Shown piece by piece: positions 54,114 through 63,637 of a stretch of 64,000 bases of DNA (position 1 is its first letter; every line of letters starts with the position of its first letter). Under the pieces are notes generated by a model. It worked only from the letters and a program-made list of their open reading frames with translations. It was not told the DNA's origin and ran no database searches. This stretch comes from Salinicoccus roseus (lineage in GTDB: Bacteria > Bacillota > Bacilli > Staphylococcales > Salinicoccaceae). Both the position numbers and the translations under genes were made by a program. The DNA lies in NCBI RefSeq assembly GCF_003814515.1, contig NZ_RKQJ01000001.1, positions 1,329,795 to 1,393,794 on the forward strand. The letters run 5' to 3'.

Positions 54114-54147
54114 AAAACAGCCTCCAGTTCAAACTGGAGGCTGTTTC
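54113..54147. terminator. Bidirectional terminator, M24 gene / lipoprotein
   Basis: Stem AAACAGCCTCCAGTT / AACTGGAGGCTGTTT with a 2-nt loop and flanking A and T runs. Confidence 0.92.
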
Positions 54148-54159
54148 TCTTTTGTCTGA

Positions 54160-54972
54160 TTATAGATGAACCGTCACATCTGCATCTTCACGAAGCTCTG
54201 AAGCGAGGTTCTGTGCAGCCATTGTTTCCTTCTCCATCTTCACCTGGTCTTCAAGCTGCGGCTTGATCTCTTCAAAGGAAGGGACTTCCCCTTGGCCCGA
54301 TTCTTCCTGCTGCGCCGTCATCTGATCATACATTGCCTGAAGTTCTTCCTCTGTAGGGTCAATTTCGCCAGTCTCTTCTTCGATCATCTTCGTGATTTTA
54401 CTATCCGTTTCAATCTGGGATATCACTTCTTCTTTTGCCATGCCCTGCTCTTCAAAGGCAGCGAAGAGCTCATCTTCAGATTCGAATCCATTCTGTTCGA
54501 CCAGCTGTCCTACGATTTCATCGACTTCCTCTTCAGAGGCACTCATATCACGATTGTCCACTTCCTGGATGAAGAGCCTCTGACTGATCATGCCATCGAG
54601 GATGTCTTTTTTCATCTGATCCTGGTCGATTTCTTCACCGGTCATCTGCTGCTGCATCGCTGCCGACTGGAATTGATTGGTGTATGTCTGCTCGAATTCT
54701 TCCTTCGTGATTTCCTCACCGTTCACTTCAGCAACGACATCCGGTATGCCTTCAAGATCCGGTTCCGGCATTTCAGGATGTCCTTCACCCTGCTCTGCTT
54801 CAGCAGACTTATCACTATTTTCAGAAGCTGCTTCCTCATTATTGCCTGATGCCGCTTCCTCCTGTGTTTCCGTTTCTTCATTTGTATTTTCTGCAGATTC
54901 ATCTCCGCCACCACATGCTGCCAGAACAGCCAAGGATGTGCCGAGGGATAGGCTGAATAATAATTTCTTCAT
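54160..54972 (-). CDS. SurA-like (SurA_N) lipoprotein chaperone without PPIase domain
   Basis: A 270-residue lipoprotein (lipobox LAAC, Cys20) with a very acidic Glu/Asn/Ser linker to about residue 75 and a SurA_N-type helical domain (VAEVNGEEITKEEF to about 215) and a final helix. There is no parvulin domain, unlike PrsA. It probably aids folding of exported proteins on the outer face of the membrane. AGAAGGAGAA precedes the ATG. Monocistronic. Confidence 0.85.
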   Translation of the reverse strand: MKKLLFSLSLGTSLAVLAACGGGDESAENTNEETETQEEAASGNNEEAASENSDKSAEAEQGEGHPEMPEPDLEGIPDVVAEVNGEEITKEEFEQTYTNQFQSAAMQQQMTGEEIDQDQMKKDILDGMISQRLFIQEVDNRDMSASEEEVDEIVGQLVEQNGFESEDELFAAFEEQGMAKEEVISQIETDSKITKMIEEETGEIDPTEEELQAMYDQMTAQQEESGQGEVPSFEEIKPQLEDQVKMEKETMAAQNLASELREDADVTVHL

Positions 54973-55116
54973 AAAATCATTTCTCCTTCTAATACATATT
55001 GTCCGTTATTTTATCACATCCTTATGAAATGTAAATTTATAAGATGGGGAAAACCTGAAATTCCTCTTGAAATGTGGCTATAAATTGTCTGACTTCAACG
55101 ATAAGGCCACGCACCT

Positions 55117-55254
55117 CTAATTCTCAATAGTGAACCTTTCCTCCCATGAATCATTGTACAGTTGATATCTTACAGCCCTGTATGCACACGCTCCTGTCCG
55201 GAACCTTTTCATTTCCGCTTCAAACATCCTTTCGGGTGGATAGTTAGTCCACAT
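55117..55254 (-). CDS. Possible short ORF, unknown (low confidence)
   Basis: A 45-codon frame with ATG at 55254 and a plausible AGGGAAGAAG upstream: starts MWTNYPPERMFEAEMKRFRT. It lies in the 483-bp gap 54973-55455. The frame remains open for 17 more codons upstream without a start site, which hints at the remnant of a longer gene. No family recognised; the rest of the gap holds only the promoter region of the lipoprotein and the glmS terminator. Confidence 0.3.
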   Translation of the reverse strand: MWTNYPPERMFEAEMKRFRTGACAYRAVRYQLYNDSWEERFTIEN

Positions 55255-55402
55255 CTTCTTCCCTGCAGTCTTCAATGTGATATGTATAGGCCATAACTGA
55301 TGCATTAATAGACGGATACCCTAAATGTCCTGCGATATACGCCGCAGATCTTCTAAAGACGCCACTCCACATTCATTTATGTCTTTCTTCATTTTAAGGC
55401 AT

Positions 55403-55441
55403 TAAAATAACCTCTAACGGCCTGGACCGAAGAGGTTATTT
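55403..55441 (-). terminator. Terminator of glmS
   Basis: AAATAACCTCT / AGAGGTTATTT with a 15-nt GC-rich loop, 15 nt past the glmS stop. Confidence 0.85.
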
Positions 55442-55455
55442 CCAAGTACTATATA

Positions 55456-57258
55456 CTATTCCACTGTGACGGACTTCGCCAGGTTGCGTGGCTTGTCGAC
55501 ATCGTTGCCGCGGTGCAGTGCTGCATAGTATGCGATGAACTGGTATACGACTACAGATACGAGTGGTGTAAGCATCTCATGGACACGCGGGATGACATAT
55601 GTGTCGCCTTCCTGGTCCAATCCTTCCATGGATACCATACACACTTTGGCGCCGCGTGCTTCTACTTCCTGCGCATTGCCGCGGATGTTCAGGTTCACTT
55701 TCTCCTGTGTAGCGAGTGCAAAGACCGGGGTGTTCTCTTCAATCAGTGCAATCGTACCGTGCTTGAGCTCCCCGCCGGCGAATCCTTCTGCCTGGATATA
55801 GGAGATTTCCTTGAGCTTGAGGGCGCCTTCGAGTCCGACATAGTAGTCCATCGTCCTTCCGATGAAGAATGCATTGCGCGTCGTCTCAAGGTACTCGTTG
55901 ACGATCTGCTCAATCGCGGGCGCATCGTCAATGATGGCCGTGATGGCCGTCGTGACTTTGGCAAGTTCCTGCATCAGGTTGATTTCCGTACCCTTGTCAA
56001 GCTCCCTTGCCGCTACCTGGGCCAGGATGGAAAGGACGGCAATCTGAGCTGTATAGGCCTTCGTTGAAGCGACGGCAATCTCAGGTCCCGCATGCAGGGT
56101 GAGTGTCTGGTCTGCTTCCCTTGAAAGCGTGGAGCCCGGTACGTTCGTCACTGTCAGGGATTTGTGGCCAAGCTTCTTGATTTCAACCAGTACGGCACGG
56201 CTGTCTGCAGTCTCACCGGATTGTGAGATGAAGATGAAGAGCGGTTTCTCCGACAGCATTGGCGTATTATATACGAATTCCGAAGCGACATGTACTTCCG
56301 TCGGCACACCTGCCCATTTCTCAAAGAATTCCTTGCCGATCAGACCTGCATGATAGCTGGTTCCGGCAGCGATGACATAGATGCGGTCGGAGTCCTTCAG
56401 CTGGTTGATGATTTCGGCATCGATCTTGAGGTTCTCGTCTTCATCCTGATACTCCTGGATGATCTTGCGCATTGCAGCCGGCTGATCGTTGATCTCCTTG
56501 AGCATGTAGTGGTCATATGTGCCCTTCTCGGTATCACTTTCATCGATTTCTGCAATATATGATTCCCGATCCACTTCTTTGCCGGTCTTATCCTTGATGA
56601 TGATTTCATCTCTCTTGAGCAGTACGACTTCGCCATCCATCAGTTCGACGAATTCATTCGTCTGCTGCAGCATCGCCATGGCATCGGAAGTGATGACATT
56701 GAAGCCATCGCCTCTGCCGAGCAGCAGTGGGGATTTGTTTTTTGCAGCATAGATGACATCCGGCTCTTCCTCATCCAGCAGCCCAATTGCATATGAACCG
56801 TGGAGGATATCCAGTGTCTTAGTGAATGCTTCTTCTGTAGAGAGGCCTTCCTGTGCGAACTTGGACATGATTTCAACTATGATTTCAGTATCAGTACTTG
56901 AAACAAGTTCCACATCAGGAATGTGCTCCTGTCTGACCTGTTCATAGTTTTCGATGACGCCATTATGGACAAGCGTGAAACGTCCGTCAGCACTCTGATG
57001 CGGGTGTGCATTCTTGACGTTCGGCACACCGTGTGTCGCCCATCTTGTATGGCCGATGCCCACTGTCGCATCAAAGTCCATATCCACCTTTTCACGCAGA
57101 TCCTTGATCCTTCCCTTTTCCTTGAAGACTTTCACTTCATTTTCATCCCTAACCCCGATGCCTGCAGAGTCGTAGCCACGGTACTCCATCTTCTCAAGCC
57201 CGTACAGCAATATTTCCTTCACATCTTTATTTCCAATATATCCAACGATTCCACACAT
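55456..57258 (-). CDS. glmS: Glutamine-fructose-6-phosphate aminotransferase
   Basis: A 600-residue enzyme that makes glucosamine 6-phosphate, first step to UDP-GlcNAc. The N-terminal glutaminase has Cys1 after removal of Met ([10 protein letters not shown]); two SIS domains follow ([12 protein letters not shown] at about 350). An upstream extension in frame reads through the ribozyme, so the ATG at 57258 with AAAGGGCG is the real start. Regulated by glmS ribozyme. Standard length. Confidence 0.97.
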   Translation of the reverse strand: MCGIVGYIGNKDVKEILLYGLEKMEYRGYDSAGIGVRDENEVKVFKEKGRIKDLREKVDMDFDATVGIGHTRWATHGVPNVKNAHPHQSADGRFTLVHNGVIENYEQVRQEHIPDVELVSSTDTEIIVEIMSKFAQEGLSTEEAFTKTLDILHGSYAIGLLDEEEPDVIYAAKNKSPLLLGRGDGFNVITSDAMAMLQQTNEFVELMDGEVVLLKRDEIIIKDKTGKEVDRESYIAEIDESDTEKGTYDHYMLKEINDQPAAMRKIIQEYQDEDENLKIDAEIINQLKDSDRIYVIAAGTSYHAGLIGKEFFEKWAGVPTEVHVASEFVYNTPMLSEKPLFIFISQSGETADSRAVLVEIKKLGHKSLTVTNVPGSTLSREADQTLTLHAGPEIAVASTKAYTAQIAVLSILAQVAARELDKGTEINLMQELAKVTTAITAIIDDAPAIEQIVNEYLETTRNAFFIGRTMDYYVGLEGALKLKEISYIQAEGFAGGELKHGTIALIEENTPVFALATQEKVNLNIRGNAQEVEARGAKVCMVSMEGLDQEGDTYVIPRVHEMLTPLVSVVVYQFIAYYAALHRGNDVDKPRNLAKSVTVE

Positions 57259-57295
57259 TAAAAAACGCCCTTTCTCTCTCTTATTATATTTAGTT

Positions 57296-57437
57296 ATCTT
57301 TTGCCAGTGCTCTGTCCCGTCGGTCACCCGATGGCTTTAACAGCTGGCCTTACGAATACTTCAGTATCCGGGACAGTATCCGCCGATGATCGATCACTGT
57401 CCTCCTCGTCAGCAAGCCGATGCTTGCCCAGGCGCTA
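57296..57437 (-). ncRNA. glmS ribozyme
   Basis: On the minus strand the cleavage site TA/GCGCCTGGGC begins at 57435, followed by the conserved GACGAGGAGGACAG, GATCGATCATCGG, GCTGTTAAAGCC, GGGTGACCG and GGCAAAAGATAAC blocks. This is a self-cleaving riboswitch activated by glucosamine 6-phosphate, which then destabilises the glmS mRNA. It lies 38 nt upstream of the glmS start. Confidence 0.93.
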
Positions 57438-57489
57438 TTCCGATTTATAGTATACCTATACCCTACCCTCCTTATTCTTCACCATCCAC

Positions 57490-57518
57490 ATTGTAAGGGA
57501 TACCAGTCCATACTTCAA
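57490..57518 (-). promoter_or_regulatory. glmS promoter
   Basis: TTGAAG and TACAAT with 17 bp between them on the minus strand, about 50 nt upstream of the ribozyme cleavage site. Placed after the glmM terminator, so glmS has its own transcript. Confidence 0.65.
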
Positions 57519-57551
57519 TAGAATCATGCATTTATCATATATTTTGGAAGA

Positions 57552-57583
57552 AAAAACCTCCAACCCGGAAGTTGGAGGTTTTT
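57552..57583 (-). terminator. Terminator of the cdaA-cdaR-glmM operon
   Basis: Stem AAAAACCTCCAAC / GTTGGAGGTTTTT with a CCGGAA-type loop, 8 nt after the glmM stop. Confidence 0.9.
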
Positions 57584-57590
57584 GTCATCA

Positions 57591-58940
57591 TTAGTCGAGA
57601 CCCATTTCTGCCTGGACCACTTCAGCGATGTCATTGCTGTATTGTCTTGCCAGTTCTTCCGTCTCCGCTTCCACCATTACGCGGACGAGCGGTTCCGTGC
57701 CTGACGCTCTGACGAGGACGCGGCCGTTGCCGTCCATCTCTTTTTCGACTGCTTCGATCTTTTCGGCCACCAGTGCGTTATTCGCCACGTTATATTTATC
57801 TGTAACACGTATATTCACAAGCTCCTGAGGGAATGTTTCCACCTGACCTGCAAGTTCACTCAGTGTCTTGCCTGACGATTTGATGATGGATGCGAGGTGG
57901 ACGCCGGTCAACAGGCCGTCTCCCGTCGTGTTGTAGTCCATCATGATGATGTGGCCGGATTGTTCGCCACCAAGGCTGTAGCCGCCTGACCGCATCTCTT
58001 CGACGACATAACGGTCACCGACTTTCGTCTTGTCACTCTTCAGGCCATGTGCCTCAAGTGCCTTGTAGAAGCCCAGGTTGCTCATTACAGTAGATACGAC
58101 CATATCATCCTTCAGCATGCCTTCAGACTTCATGTGCTGGGCCAGAATGAACATGATCTTGTCTCCATCGACAATGTTTCCTTTTTCATCCACTGCAATG
58201 ATCCTGTCGCCATCTCCATCAAAGGCAAATCCAAAATCACAGGATTCCTCCTTGACGAGTTCGACGACCTTTTCAGGATTGGTGGAACCGACACCGGCGT
58301 TGATATTTGTGCCGTCCGGGTTGCAGCCTACAGTAACGGTATCCGCTTCAAGATCCCCAAAAAGATACGGCGCAAGGGAATATGTGGAGCCGTGGGCACC
58401 ATCGAGCGCAATTTTCATACCTTCGAAATCCTCATCGACTGTCGACTTGAGGTAGCTTACATATTTCTGGCCGCCTTCATAGTAGTCGGATTTATTGCCC
58501 AGATCGGCACCCGTAGGCCTTGGCAATGTATCTTCCTCCATGTCCAGAAGTTTTTCAATTTCCGCCTCCTGGTCATCAGTGAGCTTGAATCCATCCGCAC
58601 CGAAGAACTTGATGCCGTTATCCCCTACAGGATTATGGGAAGCAGAGATCATGACTCCAGCATCCGCCTCCATCTCCTTCGTCAGGTATGCGACGCCCGG
58701 CGTGGAAATGATGCCGAGCCTCATGACTTCCGCTCCGATGGAAAGCAGTCCAGCTACGAGTGCCGACTCGAGCATCTCTCCTGAAATACGCGTGTCGCGC
58801 CCAACCAGTACCGTCTTATTCTCACTTTTTTGTCCTGCCAGTACGTAACCGCCGAATCTTCCCAATTTGAATGCAAGTTCCGGGGTCAGTTCAGTGTTTG
58901 CTACACCTCTTACTCCATCAGTTCCAAAATATTTACCCAT
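57591..58940 (-). CDS. glmM: Phosphoglucosamine mutase
   Basis: A 449-residue mutase that turns glucosamine 6-phosphate into the 1-phosphate. Active-site phosphoserine in [12 protein letters not shown] (Ser101), metal loop AFDGDGDR, and sugar specificity loop GGEQSGHI are intact. Last gene of the operon and 27 nt after cdaR. GlmM binds and inhibits CdaA in related species, which links wall precursor and c-di-AMP levels. Confidence 0.97.
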   Translation of the reverse strand: MGKYFGTDGVRGVANTELTPELAFKLGRFGGYVLAGQKSENKTVLVGRDTRISGEMLESALVAGLLSIGAEVMRLGIISTPGVAYLTKEMEADAGVMISASHNPVGDNGIKFFGADGFKLTDDQEAEIEKLLDMEEDTLPRPTGADLGNKSDYYEGGQKYVSYLKSTVDEDFEGMKIALDGAHGSTYSLAPYLFGDLEADTVTVGCNPDGTNINAGVGSTNPEKVVELVKEESCDFGFAFDGDGDRIIAVDEKGNIVDGDKIMFILAQHMKSEGMLKDDMVVSTVMSNLGFYKALEAHGLKSDKTKVGDRYVVEEMRSGGYSLGGEQSGHIIMMDYNTTGDGLLTGVHLASIIKSSGKTLSELAGQVETFPQELVNIRVTDKYNVANNALVAEKIEAVEKEMDGNGRVLVRASGTEPLVRVMVEAETEELARQYSNDIAEVVQAEMGLD

Positions 58941-58967
58941 GACGTTCTCCTTTTTTTATGCAATATA

Positions 58968-59909
58968 TTATCCGTTATTCTGCTTAACTTCTATATCCGC
59001 CCGAAGAACCGCAGGTTCTGTCCTGTCGACATCTTCAGGCACATCGATATCCACGTCCCGTGTAGTGGATTCGTCAAGACCTTCCACATCCACTTCGACA
59101 TTTATCTCTTCGAGCTCCTCCAATACCTCTTTTGTCCCGTAGACTTCTACAGTATCATAATTGAGCCCGACATCTTCCAAAGTGTAGCCTTCTTCGACTT
59201 CACCGTTCACTTCATAATTCACAGAGACTTCCTTGCTCCGTTCCTCGACATTTATTTCCACCCGTACATGCGTCGGGTCGATACGGACATCAAGTTTGTT
59301 GAATTGTGTATCAAATACGCTTACTTCGGCTTCTTCGACACGATCTTCAGTGATTCTTGCATTGTCGTTCAAGGTGGCCCGTACATACTGTATACGGTTC
59401 ATTTCACTTTCTCCACCCATCACGGTAACAGTTTCGGGTTCAATCTGTACAGATTCAAGATCATGATTTGGCCCGACACGGCTTTCACTGACTTCCGCCT
59501 GCACTTCAAATGTCCGCGTCACCAGTTCCTGTATATTCACATTTGCAGTTTCCGGGACTACTTCAGCAGTTACATTCTCGGGCAGCCCATCTACTGTGAA
59601 ATGCTCTTCATATTCACCGACTTCCCGATTCCTCAGATCCAGAAAGACTTCGAAATCCCGGGTGGTCTGAAGCCGCTTCACATTGGATGTATTGCCGAAA
59701 AGCTGAACATTGACCTGATCCGGAGCCCCGGATATATAATGTTTTTCATCATCATAAAGCACTTCCACCGGCATGCCCTCGATCACCTCCGATTCAGGTG
59801 ATTCTCCATTCGAAGCAAGAAATTCATCGAAGACATCATTGACCGATAGAAACATGAACAGTGCCAGCAGCAGCGCGACAAACCTTAATCCCCATTTACT
59901 TTCTAGCAA
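58968..59909 (-). CDS. cdaR: CdaA regulatory protein (YbbR domain)
   Basis: A 313-residue membrane protein with one N-terminal helix (KWGLRFVALLLALFMFLSV) and three or four YbbR repeats outside the membrane (each about 80 residues, from about residue 40). It binds and modulates the diadenylate cyclase CdaA. It starts at a TTG codon (59909) that overlaps the 3' end of cdaA by 14 nt, with GGAAGGGGG upstream. High Glu/Val content, as usual in this organism. Confidence 0.93.
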   Translation of the reverse strand: MLESKWGLRFVALLLALFMFLSVNDVFDEFLASNGESPESEVIEGMPVEVLYDDEKHYISGAPDQVNVQLFGNTSNVKRLQTTRDFEVFLDLRNREVGEYEEHFTVDGLPENVTAEVVPETANVNIQELVTRTFEVQAEVSESRVGPNHDLESVQIEPETVTVMGGESEMNRIQYVRATLNDNARITEDRVEEAEVSVFDTQFNKLDVRIDPTHVRVEINVEERSKEVSVNYEVNGEVEEGYTLEDVGLNYDTVEVYGTKEVLEELEEINVEVDVEGLDESTTRDVDIDVPEDVDRTEPAVLRADIEVKQNNG

Positions 59910-60720
59910 ACAGACCGCCCCCTTCCTTCAACGGTGGAAGAATGCTCCAATGTGACTTGAGCAGTTCGTCAAGTTCATCAAGCGATATTTCTTTTGTCAG
60001 CTTACTGTCATAGGTGACGGATATGTTGCCTGTCTCCTCTGAGACGACGACCGTAAATGCATCAGTCACTTCAGACAGCCCGACAGCTGCGCGATGTCGG
60101 GTACCAAGGTTCTTCGCGATCTTGCTGCTGTCCGACAGCGGCAGATAGCTGGCCGCTGTAGCGATCTTGTCCCCCTGTATGATCATTGCACCATCGTGGA
60201 GGGGGGTATTCGGGATGAAAATGTTGATCAGGAGTTCTGAAGTGATGTTTCCATTGATCGGTATACCGGTCTCTATATAGTCTTTCAGTCCCGTTTCCTT
60301 TTCAAAAACAATCAGCGCACCGATGCGCCGCTTGGCCATGTACCTGACGGATTTCACCATCGCTTCCCTCAGCTTGTCCTGCTCAGTTGTGGAGCTTGCA
60401 CTCCCATTGGTGCGGAACAGGCTGCCACGTCCGAGCTGCTCAAGTGCGCGCCTCAGCTCAGGCTGGAAGATGACGATGATTGCAAGGAAACCCCATTCCA
60501 GGACAGTATCGAACATCTGTGTAGTTGTCGTCAAATCGAAGAAGTTACTGATTGATCGGCCGATGAGGATGAGAAATATCCCTTTTATCAGCTGGATGGC
60601 CTTTGTGCCCTTCATTACAGTAATCAGAAGATATATTACATACCATACAATCAGCAGATCGACAATACTTGCTATTATGGTTGCCGTAGTGACATTTTCA
60701 AAAAAATTGCCTGTCTGCAT
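59896..60720 (-). CDS. cdaA: Diadenylate cyclase
   Basis: A 274-residue enzyme that forms c-di-AMP from two ATP. Three N-terminal membrane helices (residues about 13-100), then the DAC domain with DGA (176-178) and RHR (208-210) motifs, both essential and intact. First gene of the cdaA-cdaR-glmM operon; the XRE regulator gene ends only 22 nt before it, on the same strand. GAGGGACGC precedes the ATG. Confidence 0.97.
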   Translation of the reverse strand: MQTGNFFENVTTATIIASIVDLLIVWYVIYLLITVMKGTKAIQLIKGIFLILIGRSISNFFDLTTTTQMFDTVLEWGFLAIIVIFQPELRRALEQLGRGSLFRTNGSASSTTEQDKLREAMVKSVRYMAKRRIGALIVFEKETGLKDYIETGIPINGNITSELLINIFIPNTPLHDGAMIIQGDKIATAASYLPLSDSSKIAKNLGTRHRAAVGLSEVTDAFTVVVSEETGNISVTYDSKLTKEISLDELDELLKSHWSILPPLKEGGGLFARK

Positions 60721-60742
60721 AATGCGTCCCTCACTTAATCAT

Positions 60743-61690
60743 TCATATGGACCCAAGTCTCTTTTCCAATTCTTCATGAATATTGGAAAGGACTTCGTCT
60801 TGTCTGATCATCTCCACATCAGTTCCAAGACCCTTGAATCTTTTTTCTGCTTCTCTTATATTTCCATTCCTATACTTTGCGTAGCTGTCGAGCAGCTGCA
60901 TTACTGGAACTCCCGACTCCGATACCATTGCTTCGAGTGCTTCCGTCTTGCCGAGCATAGCGAGGTTTTTCCCTTCAAGGAGGGAAAGCTCGTCCTTCCT
61001 ATAGTCGATATTCAGCATCCTGGAATGCTTTTTGATGCGTGTCACGAAACGGGAAGAAGTAAAGTATTCCCCAGCCTTATGATAGCACTTTGCCACCTCA
61101 AACAGGATTCTTATGACCCCAAGGTCAAAATCGGAAAAACGAAGGATGGTATAGAGCGTATCTTCCAGCAGGTCGAGCGATGCTTCGTACGAGTCCTCTT
61201 CACCCAGTAATTCCACTTTGAGGATGACTGCGTCGATATAGGCCTGGTTGATTGAGACGGTCGACAGCAGTTCAAGCGCCCGGTCAATATGTACCCTCAG
61301 CTTCCTCCGGTCTCCCGTATGCTTGAAGTACTTGGCATAAAGAAGATGGACACGCCCGCTGTCTGGTGCTGTAATCTGTTCCACCTCTTCATATTCCTTC
61401 TCTATGAAATAGTGGAGCGACGAATAGTCCCCCTGCTCCATCTTCTGTTCATAATAGGCGATTTCACGCAGAATCTCCACATCATTATAACGGAAGTGGG
61501 AAACTTCCTGCATAAAATCGTTGACCGAGCAGTTGAGCCTTTCGCTCAATTTGATCAATACATTGGTTGAAGGGTGCACGCTTCCCTTTTCGATCAGGCT
61601 CAAATATGTCCTGGAAATGATGCCGTCTGCCAACTCTTCCTGTGTAAGGTTGTTATTATTGCGTATTTCCTTGATCCGCTGTCCGATCAT
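60743..61690 (-). CDS. XRE family regulator with TPR-like C-terminal domain
   Basis: A 315-residue protein. The N terminus is an XRE helix-turn-helix (IGQRIKEIRNNNNLTQEELADG, residues 1-58), and the rest is a helical repeat region of the TPR type, a layout used by Rgg/PlcR-like peptide-responsive regulators and other XRE sensors. Whether it binds a peptide is unknown. Only 22 nt from cdaA on the same strand, so it may be co-transcribed with the c-di-AMP operon. AAAGGGG precedes the ATG. Confidence 0.85.
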   Translation of the reverse strand: MIGQRIKEIRNNNNLTQEELADGIISRTYLSLIEKGSVHPSTNVLIKLSERLNCSVNDFMQEVSHFRYNDVEILREIAYYEQKMEQGDYSSLHYFIEKEYEEVEQITAPDSGRVHLLYAKYFKHTGDRRKLRVHIDRALELLSTVSINQAYIDAVILKVELLGEEDSYEASLDLLEDTLYTILRFSDFDLGVIRILFEVAKCYHKAGEYFTSSRFVTRIKKHSRMLNIDYRKDELSLLEGKNLAMLGKTEALEAMVSESGVPVMQLLDSYAKYRNGNIREAEKRFKGLGTDVEMIRQDEVLSNIHEELEKRLGSI

Positions 61691-61722
61691 AATGGTGCCC
61701 CTTTCACTGTCTTAACAGTTCC

Positions 61723-61751
61723 ATCATACCAAAATGGCAAAAATGCAACAA
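61723..61751 (-). promoter_or_regulatory. Promoter of the XRE gene (and possibly cdaA operon)
   Basis: TTGTTG and TATGAT on the minus strand, 17 bp apart, about 33 nt upstream of the ATG. No separate promoter fits in the 22-nt space before cdaA, so cdaA may also depend on it or on one inside the XRE gene. Confidence 0.5.
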
Positions 61752-61795
61752 ATGTTACAAGTGTGATCAAGCAAATATTATCGATGTTCATTTTA

Positions 61796-61826
61796 TTGAC
61801 ATCGCTTTTATACTTAATCATACTAT
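61796..61826 (+). promoter_or_regulatory. Candidate promoter of the winged-helix gene
   Basis: A perfect -35 TTGACA at 61796-61801 with CATACT at 17 bp or TACTAT at 19 bp. The start of the gene follows at 61854. Confidence 0.45.
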
Positions 61827-61853
61827 AAATATACATTATAAGGGGTGTTCTAC

Positions 61854-62309
61854 ATGAAAAAATTATTGGTTATCGATAACCTCGCCCAACTGAAAAGCGT
61901 AAGTGACCCTTTCAGGATCCAGCTCATGACCATGCTCGCAGAGAAGCCGAAAACCGGCCAGATGCTTGCTGATGAGCTCGACATCCCGCGGGCCAAAATC
62001 CATTACCATCTTAATGAACTTCTTAAGAATGGGATTATTCATGTAGTAAAGACCGAGGAAAAGAACAGCATCATCCAGAAGTTCTATGAGCCTGTGGCCA
62101 AAAAGGTCGTTCCCAACATCGATCTCCTGAAATACAGCGCTGATGAAAAGAAGAAGGACAGCATGTCGTATAACTTGAGGATGAAGGAAGATGATCTCAA
62201 GCAGTTCAAGAAGGAACTGAAGAATTTCGTGAAGGATAATTCGGAGAAAAAAGGAAGCAAAAATACAAAGGACTACAAGGTCCAGATCCTGCCCATAGGA
62301 GAAGACTAG
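61854..62309 (+). CDS. Winged-helix transcriptional regulator, ArsR/HTH_20 type
   Basis: A 151-residue protein. The N-terminal winged helix (residues about 10-80) contains KSVSDPFRIQLMTMLAEKPKT and LDIPRAKIHYHLNELLKNGI, an ArsR/MarR-like DNA-binding unit without metal-binding Cys. The C-terminal 60 residues are Lys-rich and helical. Target unknown; divergent from the XRE regulator. Start at 61854 follows AAGGGGTG; an ATG three codons upstream overlaps that site. Confidence 0.82.
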   Translation: MKKLLVIDNLAQLKSVSDPFRIQLMTMLAEKPKTGQMLADELDIPRAKIHYHLNELLKNGIIHVVKTEEKNSIIQKFYEPVAKKVVPNIDLLKYSADEKKKDSMSYNLRMKEDDLKQFKKELKNFVKDNSEKKGSKNTKDYKVQILPIGED

Positions 62310-62313
62310 CCAT

Positions 62314-62352
62314 TAAAGAACTGCATCCCGTCAGAGATGCAGTTCCTTTTTG
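62314..62352. terminator. Bidirectional terminator, winged-helix gene / arginase
   Basis: Stem GAACTGCAT / ATGCAGTTC with a 10-nt loop and CTTTTT run, between convergent genes. Confidence 0.88.
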
Positions 62353-62353
62353 T

Positions 62354-63265
62354 CTAAAGCTGCTTCTTGCCGAAAAGGGAAGCAGCGATTTCAACAGCTT
62401 TCCCAGCAGTTTTATTCCTGTCATCGAGCAGAGGATTCACTTCAACCAGATCCATTGAGGTGATTCGGTCCGAATCATTCAGTATGCTCATCGCCAGCTG
62501 CGTTTCGGATAATGAAAGGCCACCATCGACCGGTGTACCTGTACCGGGTGTCTCCATAGGGTCCAGCCCGTCGACATCCAGAGAAAGATGGATGCCATCG
62601 CATTTTTCCACGAGGTGGTCCAGTGCCTGCTTCATCACCTCAGCGATGCCCATCATTCTGACATCCGTCATTGTAAAGGTGAGGATATCATTGTCATGGA
62701 TGTATTGCTTCTCCCCTTCATCCAAATCACGCATCCCAATCAGAACAATGTTCTCCGGCTTAACCTTCGGTCCCGCATCATATAGATTGACGAGGTCTGT
62801 ATCTCCAATACCACATGAGATGCCGAGGGGCATGCCATGAATATTGCCGGATGGTGATGTCCTGCTGTCATTCAAATCTCCATGCGCATCATACCAGATG
62901 ACGCCCAAATTTTCGTAGTGCCTGCTGATGCCGGCAAGTGATCCTATGGCCAATGAATGGTCTCCACCAAGAATCAGTGGGAATGCCCCATTGGATAGGG
63001 ATGCATCGACAGCCCCCGCCAGTATGGTATTGAAGTCTTTAACAGCATCATAATTCAACAGATTATCATCATTCTTTATATTGTGGCACTCTGCTTCGAC
63101 CTCGAAGTTTCCTTTGATGTTGCCCTTATCGGTCACAGAGAGATCCAATTCCTTCAACATTTTTGTCAGCCCCGCATACCTCAGGGCATCCGGACCTAAA
63201 TCCACACCAAGTCTCGGTTGTCCAAAAGCAGTTGCAGCACCGATGATATGTACATTCTGATTCAT
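62354..63265 (-). CDS. rocF: Arginase
   Basis: A 303-residue manganese ureohydrolase that splits arginine into ornithine and urea. Mn2+ ligands lie in GGDHSLA, WYDAHGDLN and LDVDGLDP. Full length. GAAAGGGG precedes the ATG. Single gene with a palindrome in its upstream region at 63322-63339; conserved place next to the glm/cda genes in staphylococci. Confidence 0.96.
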   Translation of the reverse strand: MNQNVHIIGAATAFGQPRLGVDLGPDALRYAGLTKMLKELDLSVTDKGNIKGNFEVEAECHNIKNDDNLLNYDAVKDFNTILAGAVDASLSNGAFPLILGGDHSLAIGSLAGISRHYENLGVIWYDAHGDLNDSRTSPSGNIHGMPLGISCGIGDTDLVNLYDAGPKVKPENIVLIGMRDLDEGEKQYIHDNDILTFTMTDVRMMGIAEVMKQALDHLVEKCDGIHLSLDVDGLDPMETPGTGTPVDGGLSLSETQLAMSILNDSDRITSMDLVEVNPLLDDRNKTAGKAVEIAASLFGKKQL

Positions 63266-63321
63266 TGAATTCCCCTTTCCATTCGTCTCACAAATACTAT
63301 AGTATACAACCTTGGATTTTT

Positions 63322-63339
63322 ATGCAAATATTATTGCAT
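63322..63339. promoter_or_regulatory. Perfect inverted repeat upstream of arginase, candidate operator
   Basis: ATGCAA-N6-TTGCAT is a perfect 6+6 repeat about 57 bp before the arginase ATG. Its right arm also reads as a -35 like TTGCAT. It does not match the ArgR/AhrC box well, so the regulator is unknown. Confidence 0.4.
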
Positions 63340-63359
63340 AGACGAATAAAAGGGAACAA

Positions 63360-63390
63360 AAAAGGCACCTTCCAAAGGAAGATGCCTTGT
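63360..63390 (-). terminator. Terminator of the rRNA/tRNA operon
   Basis: AAGGCATCTTCC / GGAAGGTGCCTT stem with a short loop and TTTTTTG after it, downstream of the last tRNA (Lys) on the minus strand. Confidence 0.88.
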
Positions 63391-63393
63391 GAG

Positions 63394-63466
63394 TGAGCCA
63401 TAGAGGATTCGAACCTCTGACCCTCTGATTAAAAGTCAGATGCTCTACCAACTGAGCTAATGGCTC
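63394..63466 (-). tRNA. tRNA-Lys(TTT)
   Basis: Acceptor GAGCCAT/ATGGCTC, anticodon loop CTTTTAA (TTT), T-arm GGTTCGAATCC. CCA is not encoded. The 5' end is one nucleotide from the CCA of tRNA-Gln. Confidence 0.95.
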
Positions 63467-63467
63467 A

Positions 63468-63542
63468 TGGCTGGGCTAGCAGGATTCGAACCTGCGCATG
63501 ACGGTACCAAAAACCGTTGCCTTACCGCTTGGCGATAGCCCA
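63468..63542 (-). tRNA. tRNA-Gln(TTG)
   Basis: Acceptor TGGGCTA/TAGCCCA, anticodon loop TTTTGGT (TTG), T-arm GGTTCGAATCC. CCA is encoded (63470-63468). Confidence 0.95.
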
Positions 63543-63555
63543 ATACTTTTAAGAA

Positions 63556-63636
63556 TGGAGGGGGGCAGATTCGAACTGCCGAACCCGAAGGAGCGGATTT
63601 ACAGTCCGCCGCGTTTAGCCACTTCGCTACCCCTCC
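63556..63636 (-). tRNA. tRNA-Tyr(GTA)
   Basis: Acceptor GGAGGGG/CCCCTCC, anticodon loop CTGTAAA (GTA), long variable arm as expected for tRNA-Tyr. CCA is not encoded. Confidence 0.95.
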
Positions 63637-63637
63637 G

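Noticed and set aside
57259..57327. N-terminal extension of glmS into the leader
   Set aside because: The extra codons lie in the glmS ribozyme; the conserved MCGIVGYIG start with a ribosome site is at 57258.
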